Shown here in pieces: positions 63,802 to 64,000 of a stretch of 64,000 nt of DNA. The position numbers and the translations under genes are program-made. The first letter of the stretch is position 1; each line of letters starts with the position of its first letter. Under the pieces are notes generated by a model. That model worked only from the letters and a program-made list of their open reading frames with translations. It was not told where the DNA came from and did no database searches. The DNA comes from Gymnothorax reevesii (taxonomy: Eukaryota; Chordata; Actinopteri; Anguilliformes; Muraenidae), in the NCBI GenBank assembly GCA_029721435.1, contig CM056586.1, positions 71,152,607 through 71,216,606 of the forward strand, given 5' to 3'.

Positions 63802-64000
63802 CTGGGTGAAAAGAGGGACTTGAGTGAGTCATAGGGGAATTACTGTGAAGCAAAGTAATCACACCGCCCTGACTAAAGAATATGGATCTCCAAGAGATTA
63901 GCCACACTATGGTCATAGGACCAGAGCGAGGGAAGAGCATCAATAGGTTCTTGCATTAGCATCAGTTAAAGGATGGAAGAATCTGTCAACACCATTGAGG

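Noticed and set aside
63168..63440. CV- and TH-repeat frames
   Set aside because: Translation of the GT/CA microsatellite.

Overview
The window is genomic DNA of a ray-finned (teleost) fish. It carries vertebrate GT-AG exons separated by long introns, many Tc1/mariner copies of teleost type, TTAA- and hAT-type MITEs, small LTR relics and microsatellites. There is no bacterial-style gene density; nearly all short open frames are chance frames.

One protein-coding gene fills the window. On the minus strand I placed 18 consecutive exons (63801 down to 2842) whose joined frame is 1782 bp (593 codons plus a TAG stop). They encode the end of GAF-A, all of GAF-B and the complete catalytic domain of the dual cAMP/cGMP phosphodiesterase 11A (pde11a). 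Exon phases join without a break and all internal junctions are GT/AG. The PDE metal-binding residues and the purine-binding glutamine are present, so the gene looks functional. The first coding exons (N-terminus and most of GAF-A) lie beyond the right edge. No other host gene could be recognised.

The rest is intron and 3' flank filled with mobile elements. Three Tc1/mariner copies keep most of their length (3272-4882, 7474-8804, 21279-23599) and a fourth DD34E element lies at 55754-57077; all are broken. The third is interrupted by a 780-bp LTR-type insertion with a 5-bp target duplication, and a related solo LTR with its own duplication lies at 45116-45445. A family of TTAA-flanked hairpin MITEs recurs at 9663, 14522, 28607, 34252, 49987, 54574 and 62254. 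A hAT-type MITE at 32097-32298 has perfect 45-bp inverted ends and a perfect 8-bp duplication.

The most unusual signal is regulatory-looking sequence inside repeats. A roughly 146-bp tandem array (about 27230-28400) carries a DR1 nuclear-receptor site in each of seven units, four of them perfect AGGTCAAAGGTCA; a lone relative at 10011 is also perfect. A second tandem repeat (about 20160-20520) carries two perfect AGGTCATGACCT palindromes (thyroid-receptor type) 153 bp apart. Several repeats also carry CTCF-like motifs. Two exons have GA/CT microsatellites at or near their 3' splice sites, and an 11 x 39-bp minisatellite begins 16 bp after another exon's donor site.
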